A DNA stretch of 64,000 nt from Corynebacterium incognita (GTDB lineage Bacteria > Actinomycetota > Actinomycetes > Mycobacteriales > Mycobacteriaceae). The stretch's first letter is position 1; every line of letters begins with the position of its first letter. The notes beneath the pieces are model-generated. The model was not told the origin of the DNA, did no database searches, and was given only the letters and a program-made list of their open reading frames with translations. A program made the translations under genes and the position numbers. Location: assembly GCF_014217255.1 (NCBI RefSeq), contig NZ_CP059404.1, positions 558,001-622,000 of the forward strand. Reading direction: 5' to 3'. This document shows, in pieces, positions 33,624-43,106 of the stretch.

Positions 33624-35705
33624 ATGAAACGCTTCTCCGCCACGTCTCGTGTACGCCTCCGTCACCAGCTGCTGGCCGGCGCCTTCGCCGCCACCGCCTT
33701 GAGCCTGAGCGGAGCCCCGCTCGCTTGCGCCCTGGGCGTTGAAGCCGGGGCGGTGAAGCCCGCTACCGTGCTGGCACAGGGTACGAAGCAGGCGATGGAT
33801 CCGTCGCAGGTTACGGATAAGGTGACCGACGAGGCCGGGGTGCTCTCAGCCAGCGAGAAGTCCCAGATTGAGCAGAAGATCAAGCAGCTGCAGCAAGAAC
33901 GCCAAGTCATCTTCTACGTGGTCGTGCTGGACGAGCTGCCCGGTATGAGCGCCGAGGAGTTCACCTCCGAAGTGGTGGATTCCCGCGGCCCGAACACCGG
34001 CGTCATGCTGGTGACGGTGGAGGATCGCAAATACGGCATCCAGACCGGTGATCAGTGGCCACGCGGTCTGCGCGAGGAGATGGATTCCGCGGCGCAGAGC
34101 GAGCTGGCCAGCGAGGCGCGCGGCGGTGCGGCACTGGCGGCCCTCGACGTCGCGCTCAACGGCGGCGGCTCGGGCAGCTCCGGCGGTTCGGGCAGCGAGG
34201 ACGGCGGCCTGTGGGTCGCCGGTGGCCTGGGCGCGGTAGCTGTGACCGGCGGTGGCCTGTGGATGGCCTCACGCCGCGGCCGCAAGAAGCAGCAGGCGGC
34301 CACTTTGGAGTCCGCGCGCGAGATCGCGCCCGGCGACGTTAATCGTCTCAACCGCCTAGATACCGAAACGTTGGAGAAGCTCGCGAGCGAGGAGCTGGTG
34401 TCCACGGACGAATCCATCCGCCGCGGCAAGGAAGAACTGGACCTGACCACCGCGGAGTTCGGCCCCGAACGCACCCGCCCGTTCACCAAGGCCATGAACC
34501 ACTCGACCACCACCCTGCAGCGCGCGTTCCGCATCCAGCAGCAGCTCAACGACGCCGTGCCGGAGACCGAGCCGCAGCGCCGCCACATGTTGCTGGACAT
34601 CATCGCCTCCTGCGGCACCGCCGACGAGGCCCTGGATAAGGAAGCGGAGAAGTTTGCGGAGATGCGCAGCCTGCTCATCAACGCTGACTCCAAGATCGCC
34701 GAGATCACACAGCAGACCGTGGACCTGCGCACCCGCCTGCCCCAGGTGGAGGCCAAGGCGCAGCAGTTGGGCTCCCAGTACCCGGAGAAGACGCTGGCTA
34801 CCATCGCCGACAATCCGGAGATGGCCGTCGTCGCTCTCGACGAGGCCGAGAAGCACCTGGCCACCGCCCGCGAACTCGAGGCGAAGCCGGCCGGCGAGCA
34901 GGGCGGGTTGGTCGCCGCCATCCGCAACGCCGAGGAAGCCACACAGCTAGCCGATAAGCTCATGCGCGGCGTGGAGAACGCCGAGGCCAATATCGCGGAA
35001 GCCAAGGCCGGGCTCGGCGACATCATCGCCGAAATCGAAGAGGAAATCCGGGAAGCACGCACCTTGGAAAACCAGGGCGCCAAGCAGGGCACTCAGGCGG
35101 ACTGGGAGTCCTTGCGCGCGGTCATCACCAAGGCACAGGAGGCGCTGCGTACCGCGCAGGCCAGCGCCAACGAGGATCCGTTGGGCCAGTACAACGCGCT
35201 GGTGGCCATGGACGCCGAGGTGGACGAGCATCTCGACCCCGTACGGGAGACCACCCGGGAGCACGGCCGCATCCTCGCGTTGTTCGCGCAGCAAATGAAC
35301 TCCGCCGCCTCCCAAATCCAGGCGGCCGAGGACCTCATTTCTTCCCGGCGTCGCATCATCGGATCCGGCGCCCGCACCGCGCTTGCCGACGCCCAGCGCT
35401 ACCACGCCCAGGCACTACAGTTGCGCGAGTCCCAGCCGCAGGGCGCGCTCGACGCGGCGCGCAACGCCTCCGCGGCGGCCGCTACTGCCCTGCAACGTGC
35501 ACAGGACGACATTGATAGCTACCGCCGCCGCCAGCAGTCGCAGCAGTTCTCCAACAGCGCGGGCAATATCCTTACCGGCATGGTCATCGGCCAGATGCTC
35601 GGCGGCAATTCCGGCGGCTTCGGCGGCGGCTTTGGTGGGGGTGGCTTCGGCGGCGGAGGCGGCTTCTCCGGTGGCGGCGGTGGCTTCAGCGGCGGTTCCT
35701 ACTAA
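33624..35705 (+). CDS. Secreted TPM-domain protein with coiled coil and Gly-rich tail
   Basis: 693 residues. A signal peptide (QLLAGAFAATALSLSGAPLACA) precedes a TPM domain at about 60-175: VTDEAGVLSASEKSQIEQKI, VIFYVVVLDELPGMSAEEF, NTGVMLVTVEDRKYGIQTGDQWP. TPM domains belong to cell-envelope and photosystem-repair proteins. After a Gly/Ser linker comes one membrane helix (LWVAGGLGAVAVTGGGLWMA) and a long, acidic, helix-rich coiled region (about 235-635). It ends in tandem GGFGGG/GGGGFSGG repeats. The long upstream extension of the frame lies over the divergent DUF218 gene, so the ATG at 33624 is chosen. The same neighbour is found beside glyS in other corynebacteria. Its role is probably in the envelope. 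Confidence 0.8.
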   Translation: MKRFSATSRVRLRHQLLAGAFAATALSLSGAPLACALGVEAGAVKPATVLAQGTKQAMDPSQVTDKVTDEAGVLSASEKSQIEQKIKQLQQERQVIFYVVVLDELPGMSAEEFTSEVVDSRGPNTGVMLVTVEDRKYGIQTGDQWPRGLREEMDSAAQSELASEARGGAALAALDVALNGGGSGSSGGSGSEDGGLWVAGGLGAVAVTGGGLWMASRRGRKKQQAATLESAREIAPGDVNRLNRLDTETLEKLASEELVSTDESIRRGKEELDLTTAEFGPERTRPFTKAMNHSTTTLQRAFRIQQQLNDAVPETEPQRRHMLLDIIASCGTADEALDKEAEKFAEMRSLLINADSKIAEITQQTVDLRTRLPQVEAKAQQLGSQYPEKTLATIADNPEMAVVALDEAEKHLATARELEAKPAGEQGGLVAAIRNAEEATQLADKLMRGVENAEANIAEAKAGLGDIIAEIEEEIREARTLENQGAKQGTQADWESLRAVITKAQEALRTAQASANEDPLGQYNALVAMDAEVDEHLDPVRETTREHGRILALFAQQMNSAASQIQAAEDLISSRRRIIGSGARTALADAQRYHAQALQLRESQPQGALDAARNASAAAATALQRAQDDIDSYRRRQQSQQFSNSAGNILTGMVIGQMLGGNSGGFGGGFGGGGFGGGGGFSGGGGGFSGGSY

Positions 35706-35741
35706 CCGCGCTCGAACGCCTACGCTCGAGCGCCTACGCTT
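35706..35741. repeat. Tandem palindromic unit after the TPM gene
   Basis: CGCTCGAACGCCTA is followed at once by CGCTCGAGCGCCTA. The CGCTCGAGCG part is self-complementary and either copy can pair with the other. It lies between convergent genes and overlaps the end of the next, so it may act as a bidirectional terminator, although no T-run follows. Confidence 0.4.
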
Positions 35742-36225
35742 TGGTGGTGCGCCACGGGACGTCGAGAAGCAGGCAGCCCCACGTGGTGAACGCTACGTCG
35801 AGGGTGGGCGCGTCGGCGTACTCGGGCTCGTCGATGACGTCCAGTTCGCGCCCGTTGGGGCGAGTGCGGGCCACGGTGCCGTCGGCGGAATAGATGACGC
35901 GCTCCTTGCGGAACGGGCTCACCCGTGTGGCGGTATAGGCCCGGTTCGCGCAGACGATCTCCAGCCGGGACACCCCGAAACCAGTGTTCGTGAGCGAAAA
36001 GAGTTCGCCCTTGCTCGTCGTGCCACGCAGGCGAATGCGGTTGGGCGCCAGCGAGTTTTCTAGCAGCAGGCTTTCCTTGCCCGCGTTCATCACATCTGAG
36101 CGGACATGCGCCACGGAGACGCCGTTGGCGTCGAGGAATTCATTCTCGCGCCACTGCCACGTCCCGCCGCGGAAGTTGCGGTGGGACGCGGAGAAAATTC
36201 CTGCTGTATTCGACACAACAGGCAA
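35734..36225 (-). CDS. Conserved corynebacterial protein, beta-rich (possible LURP-one/Tubby-like fold)
   Basis: 163 residues without a signal peptide or membrane helix. The sequence alternates short strands with basic and aromatic residues (WQWRENEFLDANG, IRLRGTTSKGELFSLTN, SRLEIVCANRAYTATRV, VIYSADGTVARTRP), which fits the closed beta-barrel of LURP-one-related or phospholipid-scramblase-like proteins. That fold assignment is a guess from pattern alone. The next gene upstream on the same strand encodes a similar protein with a membrane anchor, 2 bases away, so both probably act together. Confidence 0.55.
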   Translation of the reverse strand: MPVVSNTAGIFSASHRNFRGGTWQWRENEFLDANGVSVAHVRSDVMNAGKESLLLENSLAPNRIRLRGTTSKGELFSLTNTGFGVSRLEIVCANRAYTATRVSPFRKERVIYSADGTVARTRPNGRELDVIDEPEYADAPTLDVAFTTWGCLLLDVPWRTTKA

Positions 36226-36227
36226 GC

Positions 36228-36740
36228 TTAAAACAGGACCGCTAAGACCGCGACCGCAGAGAGAAAAACCAATGTCGCGATAATGGCGGTGGAGGACCCG
36301 CCCAGCTTGGATTCCAACACGAGTCGGGCGAACCAGCTCAGCGCCGCCACGTTTTCCTGGCCGAGTTCCTCCATGGCGCCGTCGGAGAACTCGACGATGG
36401 CCTTACGCACGCCGGAGTTGCGGGAGGAAAACTGCGCTACCTTGTTCTCCTCGGCGTCCTCGATAATCCAGTCGCCCGCGTTTTCATTGATGAGCGCGAA
36501 GGTGCGACCGTCCAGTGAGACTTCGATCCGGTCGTCGCGGGAGAGATTGCCGGCGGCGCGGAAGACCCGATCGTCGGCAAGCGTGGCGGAAGCCCCCAAC
36601 TTAGGGTTGACATCCAGCTTCCACGTCTGCCCGGCGACCTCCGCGGTCTTGTCCGTGAAGATGCCCAGCTGCGTCGGGCCGTCGCCTTCCAGAAGGATGG
36701 GGACGGTGCGCTTCGTGCGATCCCAGGAGGTGAAAGACAT
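36228..36740 (-). CDS. Conserved beta-rich protein with C-terminal membrane helix
   Basis: 170 residues. Its body shows the same style as its neighbour (LGIFTDKTAEVAGQTWKLD, RVFRAAGNL, IEVSLDGRTFALINENAGDWIIEDAEENKVAQF). It ends in one hydrophobic helix (STAIIATLVFLSAVAVLAVLF), so it should be a tail-anchored membrane protein with the domain in the cytoplasm. The ATG at 36738-36740 shares bases with the glyS stop (TAATG), which indicates translational coupling to glyS. The function is unknown. Confidence 0.6.
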   Translation of the reverse strand: MSFTSWDRTKRTVPILLEGDGPTQLGIFTDKTAEVAGQTWKLDVNPKLGASATLADDRVFRAAGNLSRDDRIEVSLDGRTFALINENAGDWIIEDAEENKVAQFSSRNSGVRKAIVEFSDGAMEELGQENVAALSWFARLVLESKLGGSSTAIIATLVFLSAVAVLAVLF

Positions 36741-38119
36741 TAGCAACCAATCAGTCGGGCGGCCAGGTATGCTTCCAGCTCGTCGAGCTTGATGCGCTCC
36801 TGCTCCATGGTGTCGCGTTCACGCACGGTGACCGCGTTGTCTTCCAGGGTGTCAAAGTCCACCGTCACGCAGAACGGGGTGCCGATTTCATCCTGGCGGC
36901 GGTAGCGACGACCGATCGCGCCGGAGACGTCGAAGTCCACGTTCCAGTGCTGACGCAGCTTGGCGGCCAACTCCTTGGCCGGAGTGGACAGCTCTTCCTT
37001 CTTGGACAGCGGCAGGACGGCCACCTTGACCGGAGCCAGACGACGGTCCAGCTTGAGCACCACGCGCTTGTCGGTGCCGCCCTTGGCATTGGGCACCTCC
37101 TCCTCGTGGTACGCGTCTACCAGGAAGGCCATCATGGAGCGGCCGAGACCCGCAGCCGGCTCGATGGTATACGGAATCCAACGCTCTTCGGTGGTCTGAT
37201 CGTAGAAAGACAGATCCTCGCCGGAGCCCTCGGCGTGTACCCGGAGGTCGTAATCAGTGCGGTTGGCCACGCCTTCCAGCTCGCCCCACTTGGAGCCGGT
37301 GAAGCCGAAGGCGTACTCCACGTCCACGGTGCGCTTGGAGTAGTGTGACAGCTTCTCTTTGGGGTGCTCGTACAGACGCAAGTTTTCCTTCTTGATGCCA
37401 AGGTCCACGTACCAGTTGAAACGATCATCGATCCAGTACTGGTGCCACTGCTCGTCCTCGCCCGGCTTGACGAAAAACTCCATCTCCATCTGCTCGAACT
37501 CGCGGGTACGGAAGATGAAGTTGCCCGGGGTGATCTCATTACGGAAGGACTTGCCGATGTTGGCGATGCCGAACGGCGGCTTCATGCGCGAGGAGGTCAT
37601 GACGTTCTTGAAGTTCACGAAGATGCCCTGCGCGGTTTCCGGACGCAGGTAGTGCATGCCTTCCTTGTCATCGACCGGACCCAGGTAGGTCTTCATCAAA
37701 CCGGAGAAGGCCTTGGGCTCAGTCCAGTTACCTGGCTGACCGGTCTCCGGATCGTTGATATCCGCCAGGCCGTTTGCCGGCGGGTGGCCGTGTTTTTCTT
37801 CGTAGGCCTCCAGCAGGTGATCCGCCCGGTAACGCTTGTGGGTATACAGAGACTCCACCAGAGGATCGGAGAACACCTCGACGTGGCCGGAGGTCACCCA
37901 CACCTGCGGAGGAAGGATGATGGAGGAATCGATACCCACGACGTCGTCACGCGACTGCACCATGTGGCGCCACCACTGGCGCTTGATGTTTTCCTTGAGC
38001 TCAACGCCCAGCGGACCGTAATCCCACGCGGAGCGCGAACCGCCGTAGATCTCACCTGCCTGGTAAACCAAACCACGACGCTTGCACAGGTTAACCACGG
38101 TATCAATGACGGACGCCAC
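36740..38119 (-). CDS. glyS: Glycyl-tRNA synthetase (single-chain type)
   Basis: 459 residues, class II homodimeric GlyRS as in actinobacteria, archaea and eukaryotes. It charges tRNA-Gly. Visible are [20 protein letters not shown] at the N-terminus, [16 protein letters not shown], motif 2 in [29 protein letters not shown], and motif 3 near [18 protein letters not shown]. The C-terminal anticodon-binding domain ([20 protein letters not shown]...) is complete. The stop overlaps the next gene. Upstream is a long AT-rich spacer shared with the divergent ArsR gene. Confidence 0.97.
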   Translation of the reverse strand: MASVIDTVVNLCKRRGLVYQAGEIYGGSRSAWDYGPLGVELKENIKRQWWRHMVQSRDDVVGIDSSIILPPQVWVTSGHVEVFSDPLVESLYTHKRYRADHLLEAYEEKHGHPPANGLADINDPETGQPGNWTEPKAFSGLMKTYLGPVDDKEGMHYLRPETAQGIFVNFKNVMTSSRMKPPFGIANIGKSFRNEITPGNFIFRTREFEQMEMEFFVKPGEDEQWHQYWIDDRFNWYVDLGIKKENLRLYEHPKEKLSHYSKRTVDVEYAFGFTGSKWGELEGVANRTDYDLRVHAEGSGEDLSFYDQTTEERWIPYTIEPAAGLGRSMMAFLVDAYHEEEVPNAKGGTDKRVVLKLDRRLAPVKVAVLPLSKKEELSTPAKELAAKLRQHWNVDFDVSGAIGRRYRRQDEIGTPFCVTVDFDTLEDNAVTVRERDTMEQERIKLDELEAYLAARLIGC

Positions 38120-38550
38120 GATGCATTACTCCTTGAGCCCTTGAAAACTTTTACGGTGTGAGTGCCCATTTTAGCCTGCAAGCCCGGCACCCGAGCCGAT
38201 GCCCACCCCCGATATCTAATATACATAATTAATCTAAAGATATATACATCTTTGCACCCCGTTGCACTCTACCCCCATGTATGGGTGGAGAAAGTAAGAG
38301 ACCCCTCAGATTGAGGATTAACACAAAACCCCAGTCGGCGCAACGACATGCGGAATTAATTGAGTCTACCCCAATAAACCTTTATATTTTCACCGTCAAT
38401 ACACGCTCTTTGGACGCCGGGGAAGGATGGGAAAAATCGAGATCTTCGCCCCATTTTAAGGCGATTGGTTAACGCATTTATACAATTGTTGGCTAAACTT
38501 TCATAGAGCTTTTCTCATCGATTCACTCTCTCACTCTCAAGGTAGCCTTA
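38120..38550. promoter_or_regulatory. AT-rich divergent region between glyS and the ArsR-zur pair
   Basis: 430 bases without a convincing gene. The part at 38210-38255 is very AT-rich and contains palindromic stretches: AGATATATACATCT near 38237-38250 and GATATCTAATATAC near 38211-38224. At 38272-38285 lies a short dyad around CCCATGTATGGG. TAAACT at about 38494-38499 could be the -10 box for the ArsR gene. ArsR and Fur-type zinc regulators bind AT-rich dyads, so this region is a plausible operator site. No T-box or riboswitch for glyS is evident. Confidence 0.45.
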
Positions 38551-38874
38551 ATGTTGTTGCATGACCCCTCCTCTTCCGCGGCTGACAGCCCGGAAGATGA
38601 CAGCGAAGCGCTGACCACACTCCTCGGCGCCCTGGACTCTCCGCTTCGCCTCCGCATCATCTCGCTGCTGTCCGAGCGCGACTACTACGTCCACGAGCTC
38701 GTACAGGAACTGCAGAAATCGCAGCCGCTTATCAGCCAGCACCTCCGCGTGCTCAAGAAGTCGCAGATCGTCTCGTTCGAACGCCGCGGCCGCCAGGTAA
38801 CGTACCACCTCGAGCACCCTGAGATCCTCAAGCTGATTGGCGACGCCCGCGAGCTCGCCCACCAGATCCTCTAG
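38551..38874 (+). CDS. ArsR/SmtB-family metal-responsive repressor next to zur
   Basis: 107 residues with a winged helix: LTTLLGALDSPLRLRIISLLSERDYYVHELVQELQKSQPLISQHLRVLKKSQIVSFERRGRQVTYHL. The recognition helix is PLISQHLRVLKKS. There is no CVC metal box in helix 3. The acidic C-terminus EHPEILKLIGDARELAHQIL has His/Asp/Glu residues that could form an alpha5 zinc site as in SmtB/CzrA. In Corynebacterium glutamicum the homologue beside zur is a zinc-responsive regulator. It should bind its own upstream region and leave on zinc excess. AAGG precedes the ATG at 38551. zur follows 48 bases later. Confidence 0.8.
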   Translation: MLLHDPSSSAADSPEDDSEALTTLLGALDSPLRLRIISLLSERDYYVHELVQELQKSQPLISQHLRVLKKSQIVSFERRGRQVTYHLEHPEILKLIGDARELAHQIL

Positions 38875-38922
38875 CTTCGCCACGCAGGCCCGTGGCGAGG
38901 CTTCCTTGATACTATTTTGGTT

Positions 38923-39348
38923 ATGTCCACAATTAGTTCGAGCATCCCCAAGCTAGGCACGCGCAACACGAAGCAACGCACCGCAATCATTGAGGTGCTG
39001 CGCGAACTCGACAACTTCGCCTCCGCGAAAGTCATCTACCGGGAGCTCCAGGACCGCGACCTTTCGGTCGGCCTCACCACGGTGTACCGCACGCTGCAGT
39101 CCCTCGTTGATATTGATGCGGTGGACGCGCTCCACATGCCCGGCGGCGAAACCCTGTACCGCCACTGCGATTCCGAGGGCCATCACCACCACTTGGTGTG
39201 CACCGAGTGTGGCCGCACCGAGGAAATTGACGGCGGCCCCGTCGAACGTTGGGCCCAGCAGGTGGCCGATGAATACGGCTTCACGATGACCGGCCACGAC
39301 GCCGAAGTCTTTGGCACCTGCGCGGACTGCGCCGCCAAGAAGAACTAG
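38923..39348 (+). CDS. zur: Zinc uptake regulator, Fur family
   Basis: 141 residues. The winged-helix part (RNTKQRTAIIEVLRELDNFASAKVIYRELQDRDLSVGLTTVYRTLQSL) is followed by the dimerisation and metal domain. HCDSEGHHHHLVCTECGRTEEI holds the histidine cluster and first CxxC, and GTCADCAA the second CxxC, forming the structural zinc site. This pattern and the place next to glyS and ArsR match Zur (FurB) of corynebacteria rather than Fur. It represses zinc-uptake genes when zinc is ample. The ATG at 38923 is used; another ATG stands two codons upstream. The stop overlaps the convergent ferritin-like/VIT gene by 4 bases. Confidence 0.88.
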   Translation: MSTISSSIPKLGTRNTKQRTAIIEVLRELDNFASAKVIYRELQDRDLSVGLTTVYRTLQSLVDIDAVDALHMPGGETLYRHCDSEGHHHHLVCTECGRTEEIDGGPVERWAQQVADEYGFTMTGHDAEVFGTCADCAAKKN

Positions 39349-40463
39349 CCCACGGCCACGCCGAAGGCCAGACCCAACACGTAGGTCACTCCCGCGGCAA
39401 CCAAACCGATGGCCAACTGGCGCAGAGCTCGCACGAACGGTGGCTTGCCGGAGAGCACGCCGACGATGCCGCCGGTAAACATCAAGGCCAGCGACACCAG
39501 AATGATAGCCACGATGGCGCCGGGCAGCGTCTCCATGCCAAAGATATACGGCAGGATAGGGATCAGCGCGCCGGTACCAAAGAAACAGAAACTGGACAAG
39601 GCTGCGGACCACGCTTCACCAATGACGCCGTGCTCGCCGGCCGACGGCGCGGCGCCCACCGGCGCATCCTTGACTGCTTCGTCTGCCTCATCGGCGGAAC
39701 GCAGCTTCTGGAACACTTCGCGCGCCTTGTTCTCCGCGTCCTCCTGCGACAGGCCGCGGGCGCGGTAGACCAGCGCTAGCTCGTTGGCGTCCATGTCGAG
39801 GGCATGCACGAGCTCGCCCGCGCTCTCGTCCGGAGTGGAGGCTTCGAGCAGCTCGTTCTGGGATTTCACGGAGATATACTCGCCCGCCGCCATGGACAGC
39901 GCGCCGGCCAGCAGGCCGGAGATGCCCGTGAGCAAGATCAAATGGGCTTCCATGCCGGAGCCCATCACGCCGATCACCAACGCGAGGTTGGACACGAGGC
40001 CGTCATTGGCGCCGAAGACCGCCGCGCGGAAGTTGCCCGACATCTTCTCGCGACCGCGGGTGGCCAATCCGCGCACGACCTCGGAGTGCACGCGCTCGTC
40101 GGCAGCAATCTGCTCGGAGGCGTCCGCGTCTTGCACGTACGGGGTCCGCGCCTCCGCGGACTGCATCAACGCCAGCGTGAACACCGACCCGAAGTGCTTG
40201 GCCAAAAAGCCCATGAACTGCGTGTTCAGATCCGGTTTCCGTGGCATGCCCACGTAGGGGCCTAATTTCTCGCGCCAGTACTGCTCGTGGCGCGACTCCG
40301 AGTCCGCCAGACGCATGAGGATATCGCGCTCCTCGCCGGACTTCTTCGCGGCAAGCTCGCGGTACACCGCGGCCTCCGCACGCTCGTTGGCCAAGTACTT
40401 TCGCCAACGGTTAATTTGCGCGCGGGTGGGCTGGTACTCAGGCACGGCCTCGCTCGTAGGCAC
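39345..40463 (-). CDS. Ferritin-like domain fused to a VIT1/CCC1 metal transporter (MbfA-like)
   Basis: 372 residues. The N-terminal 150 residues form a rubrerythrin/ferritin-like helical bundle with RAEAAVYRELAAKK and SESRHEQYWREKLG (likely metal-binding Glu and His). The C-terminal half is a VIT1/CCC1 domain: FGANDGLVSNLALVIGVMGSG, LAGALSMAAGEYISVKSQNEL, then helices to the end. Known relatives (MbfA, vacuolar VIT1) export iron or manganese. The gene meets zur head-to-head at the stops. It overlaps the start side of uppS by one base, so both share a transcript. It probably removes excess iron or manganese from the cytoplasm. Confidence 0.85.
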   Translation of the reverse strand: MPTSEAVPEYQPTRAQINRWRKYLANERAEAAVYRELAAKKSGEERDILMRLADSESRHEQYWREKLGPYVGMPRKPDLNTQFMGFLAKHFGSVFTLALMQSAEARTPYVQDADASEQIAADERVHSEVVRGLATRGREKMSGNFRAAVFGANDGLVSNLALVIGVMGSGMEAHLILLTGISGLLAGALSMAAGEYISVKSQNELLEASTPDESAGELVHALDMDANELALVYRARGLSQEDAENKAREVFQKLRSADEADEAVKDAPVGAAPSAGEHGVIGEAWSAALSSFCFFGTGALIPILPYIFGMETLPGAIVAIILVSLALMFTGGIVGVLSGKPPFVRALRQLAIGLVAAGVTYVLGLAFGVAVG

Positions 40464-41281
40464 TACTTCTTCACTCCTCCGAAGCGCCGGTCGCGCTTGG
40501 CGTATTCTTCCACCGCGTCAAAGAGGTCCTGCGGTGTGTAGTCCGGAAACAGCTTGTCCTGGTAGACCATCTCCGCGTAGGCGGACTGCCACAGCATGAA
40601 GTTGGAGGTGCGCTTCTCTCCCGACGGGCGCAGGAACAAGTCCACGTCCGGCATCGTCGGGTCATACATGTGCGAGGTGATGAGGTCCTCGGTGATGTGG
40701 CTCGGCTTGAGCTCGCCGCGCTCGATCTTTTTGGCGATCGCCTTCACGCCGTCGGTGATTTCAGCACGGCCGCCGTAGTTCACACACATCGCCAGGGTCA
40801 TCGTGGTGTTGTTCTTGGTCAGCTCCTCGGCCGCCTCCAATTCCTTGATGACCGCGCGCCACAGGCGCGGGCGTCGGCCTACCCACACCACGCGCACACC
40901 GCGCTCATTGAGCCACTCGCGCTGACGGCGCAGCACGTCGCGGTTAAAGCCCATGAGGAAGCGGACCTCCTCGGGGCTGCGGCGCCAATTCTCCGTGGAA
41001 AACGCGTAGGCGGACAAGTACGGAATGCCCATAGCCAGGCAGGCGTCTACGACGTCGAGAAGCACTGCCTCGCCGCGCTTGTGGCCCTCCGTGCGCTTCA
41101 GCCCACGGTTCTGCGCCCAGCGGCCATTGCCGTCCATCACGATGGCGATGTGTTTGGGCAAGAACTCCGCCGGGATCTCCGGCGGAGTCAGCACTCGGCC
41201 CGCCTCCGGCGTAATGCCAGGTTCGGCCGACACAGCGGCCGCGGCGGAGTCTTGAACTGAAGCAGAATTGTTGTGGGGCAT
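40463..41281 (-). CDS. uppS: cis-prenyltransferase: undecaprenyl/decaprenyl diphosphate synthase
   Basis: 272 residues. It extends a short isoprenyl diphosphate with isopentenyl diphosphate to give the lipid carrier for envelope glycans. Family motifs are complete: [27 protein letters not shown] with the catalytic Asp, [32 protein letters not shown] and [24 protein letters not shown]. The ATG at 41279-41281 has GCGGGG upstream; the first 45 residues are a poorly conserved, flexible extension. It stands between recO and the ferritin/VIT gene on the minus strand. Confidence 0.93.
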   Translation of the reverse strand: MPHNNSASVQDSAAAAVSAEPGITPEAGRVLTPPEIPAEFLPKHIAIVMDGNGRWAQNRGLKRTEGHKRGEAVLLDVVDACLAMGIPYLSAYAFSTENWRRSPEEVRFLMGFNRDVLRRQREWLNERGVRVVWVGRRPRLWRAVIKELEAAEELTKNNTTMTLAMCVNYGGRAEITDGVKAIAKKIERGELKPSHITEDLITSHMYDPTMPDVDLFLRPSGEKRTSNFMLWQSAYAEMVYQDKLFPDYTPQDLFDAVEEYAKRDRRFGGVKK

Positions 41282-41330
41282 AGTCACCCCGCCTACCTTA
41301 CCGGCCGCTGCGCGCATGAGGAACACACGC

Positions 41331-42119
41331 TTAAGCGTGGCCGCGCACGTTAAGTGCGGTGACCTTGCGCTCCAGGTGCCACTGCAGGTGGGCGGTGGTG
41401 AGGCGGTGGGCCTCGGCGGCCAGGTGCGGGGCGCTGCTGAGCACCTGCGCGGCCGCGGCGCGGTGCCCACCGGCCCACAGCCACATCAGGTGCAGCGTCT
41501 CCGGATCCACCTCGGCCGCGCCCTGCGGGCGGCAGTGCACACACGACGCCCCGCCCACCGCCGGGTGGAACGCGTGGTGCGGGCCGGGCTCCCCGCACGC
41601 CGCGCAGTTGAAAAGGCTCGGCGCCCACCCGGCGTGCGCCATCGCCTGTAAGCAGAACATGTCCAGCTCCGCCGTGGGCTGGAACGCCGGGCCGTCCGGG
41701 TTCTTCTGCGCGGCCAGCGACCCACTCTGCAGCTGCGCGAAGGTGGCCACCACCGCGTCGTACAGGTACGTCTCGTTCTCGCCCACTGCGGTGTCCTCAT
41801 AAGCGAGGCGCTGCGCGGTCTCCAGCACCGCGCACCCGGCGGTGTACGTCTCGTAGTCGTCGATGATGCCGGAACCGTAGAAGGCAACGGTGTCGGCAGA
41901 CGTGATCGTCGATAAGCCCCGGCCCGGGTAAATCTGGACGTCTAAAGCCACGAACTGTTGCAGCCGGGAACCGAAGCGAGACTTCGCACGGCGCACGCCC
42001 TTGGCCACGCCACGCACCAGGCCGTGGTGGCGGGTCAGCAGCACGATGACGCGATCGGCCTCGCCGAAATCGTAGGTGCGAACCACCACCGCCCTATCGC
42101 GGTATGACTCCCTAGGCAC
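41331..42119 (-). CDS. recO: DNA repair protein RecO
   Basis: 262 residues. RecO anneals single strands and loads RecA with RecR in the RecFOR pathway. The N-terminal OB-fold starts [45 protein letters not shown]. The C-terminal zinc finger has [25 protein letters not shown]. The start is a GTG at 42117-42119 ([11 protein letters not shown]). It lies in the usual actinobacterial place between era and uppS. Confidence 0.93.
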   Translation of the reverse strand: MPRESYRDRAVVVRTYDFGEADRVIVLLTRHHGLVRGVAKGVRRAKSRFGSRLQQFVALDVQIYPGRGLSTITSADTVAFYGSGIIDDYETYTAGCAVLETAQRLAYEDTAVGENETYLYDAVVATFAQLQSGSLAAQKNPDGPAFQPTAELDMFCLQAMAHAGWAPSLFNCAACGEPGPHHAFHPAVGGASCVHCRPQGAAEVDPETLHLMWLWAGGHRAAAAQVLSSAPHLAAEAHRLTTAHLQWHLERKVTALNVRGHA

Positions 42120-42172
42120 AGCGGGTGCGTGACCTTTCGTTAGACACTGACTTTGGAGGCGGAATCAACGAA

Positions 42173-43105
42173 CTAAAAACCGAGGCGCGACAAGGACTTC
42201 GGATCGGACTGCCAGTTTTTTAGCACCTTGATACGCAGGTCCAGGTAGATGTTCTGGCCCAGCAAGGCAATGATGTCTTTGCGTGCCGTGCCCATGATGC
42301 GGGTGAGGCGGCGACCTTCCTTGCCCTCGATGATGAGCTTCTGGCCTGGGCGCTCCACGTAAATGATGGCGTGCACGTCGAGGACGCCCTCGCGGTGCTC
42401 GTTGGGCAGAATCTCGTCCACCTCCACGGCCACGGAGTGCGGTAGCTCGTCCTTGAGGCCCGCCAGCGCGGCCTCGCGGATGAGCTCGGAGATGCGCTTG
42501 TTGGTGTCATCGTCGGTGATGTGATCGTCCGGGTAGAACTTCGGGCCCTCCGGCAGGTGATCACGGATAACACCCACGAGCTCCTCCAGCTGCACACCGT
42601 CCTTGGCAGAGACGGGAATGACCACGGCGTCCTTGTCGTGCTCCGCGAGCATCTCGTGCAGGGCCAGCAGCTGCGCGCCGACCTGATCCTTGGAGGCCTT
42701 GTCCAGCTTGGTGACGATGCCGATGATGCGGGTATTCGGCGCCACCGAACGCACGTTGTCCAAGATCCAGCGATCGCCGGGGCCGATCTTCTCGTCCGCG
42801 GGGATGGTCAATCCGATGACGTCGACGTCCGAGTAGGTCTCCTTCACCACCTCGTTGAGCCGCTCGCCCAGCAGGGTGCGCGGGCGGTGCAGACCCGGGG
42901 TGTCCACCACGACGATCTGCGCGTCCGGGCGGTGCACCAGGCCGCGAATGGGGTGGCGGGTCGTCTCCGGCTGGTTGGCAGTGATGGCAATCTTCTGTCC
43001 CACCAGCGCATTCGTCAGCGTGGACTTGCCCGTATTGGGCCGGCCCACGAAGCTCACGAAACCGGAACGAAAACCCTCGGGTACGTCACCAAACAAAGAA
43101 TCCAC
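42173..43105 (-). CDS. era: GTPase Era
   Basis: 310 residues. Era binds 16S rRNA near the 3' end and aids 30S maturation. G1 is GRPNTGKST, the Era signature ITANQPETTRHPIRG covers switch I, G3 is VDTPGLHRP, G4 TKLD and G5 SAKDG. The C-terminal KH domain begins about YPDDHITDDDTNKRISELIREA. GTG at 43103-43105 is chosen because GAGGAG stands about 8 bases before; it is 1 base outside the pdxY stop. Codons further upstream belong to pdxY. Confidence 0.95.
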   Translation of the reverse strand: MDSLFGDVPEGFRSGFVSFVGRPNTGKSTLTNALVGQKIAITANQPETTRHPIRGLVHRPDAQIVVVDTPGLHRPRTLLGERLNEVVKETYSDVDVIGLTIPADEKIGPGDRWILDNVRSVAPNTRIIGIVTKLDKASKDQVGAQLLALHEMLAEHDKDAVVIPVSAKDGVQLEELVGVIRDHLPEGPKFYPDDHITDDDTNKRISELIREAALAGLKDELPHSVAVEVDEILPNEHREGVLDVHAIIYVERPGQKLIIEGKEGRRLTRIMGTARKDIIALLGQNIYLDLRIKVLKNWQSDPKSLSRLGF

Positions 43106-43106
43106 G

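Noticed and set aside
35580..35700. Repetitive GGC/GGT-rich stretch that could suggest a repeat array
   Set aside because: It encodes the Gly-rich tail of the TPM protein. Units are short and irregular, without spacers, so it is not a CRISPR array. I found no CRISPR array in the window.
38160..38220. T-box or other riboswitch upstream of glyS
   Set aside because: I saw no T-box consensus, no specifier loop and no antiterminator in the leader.
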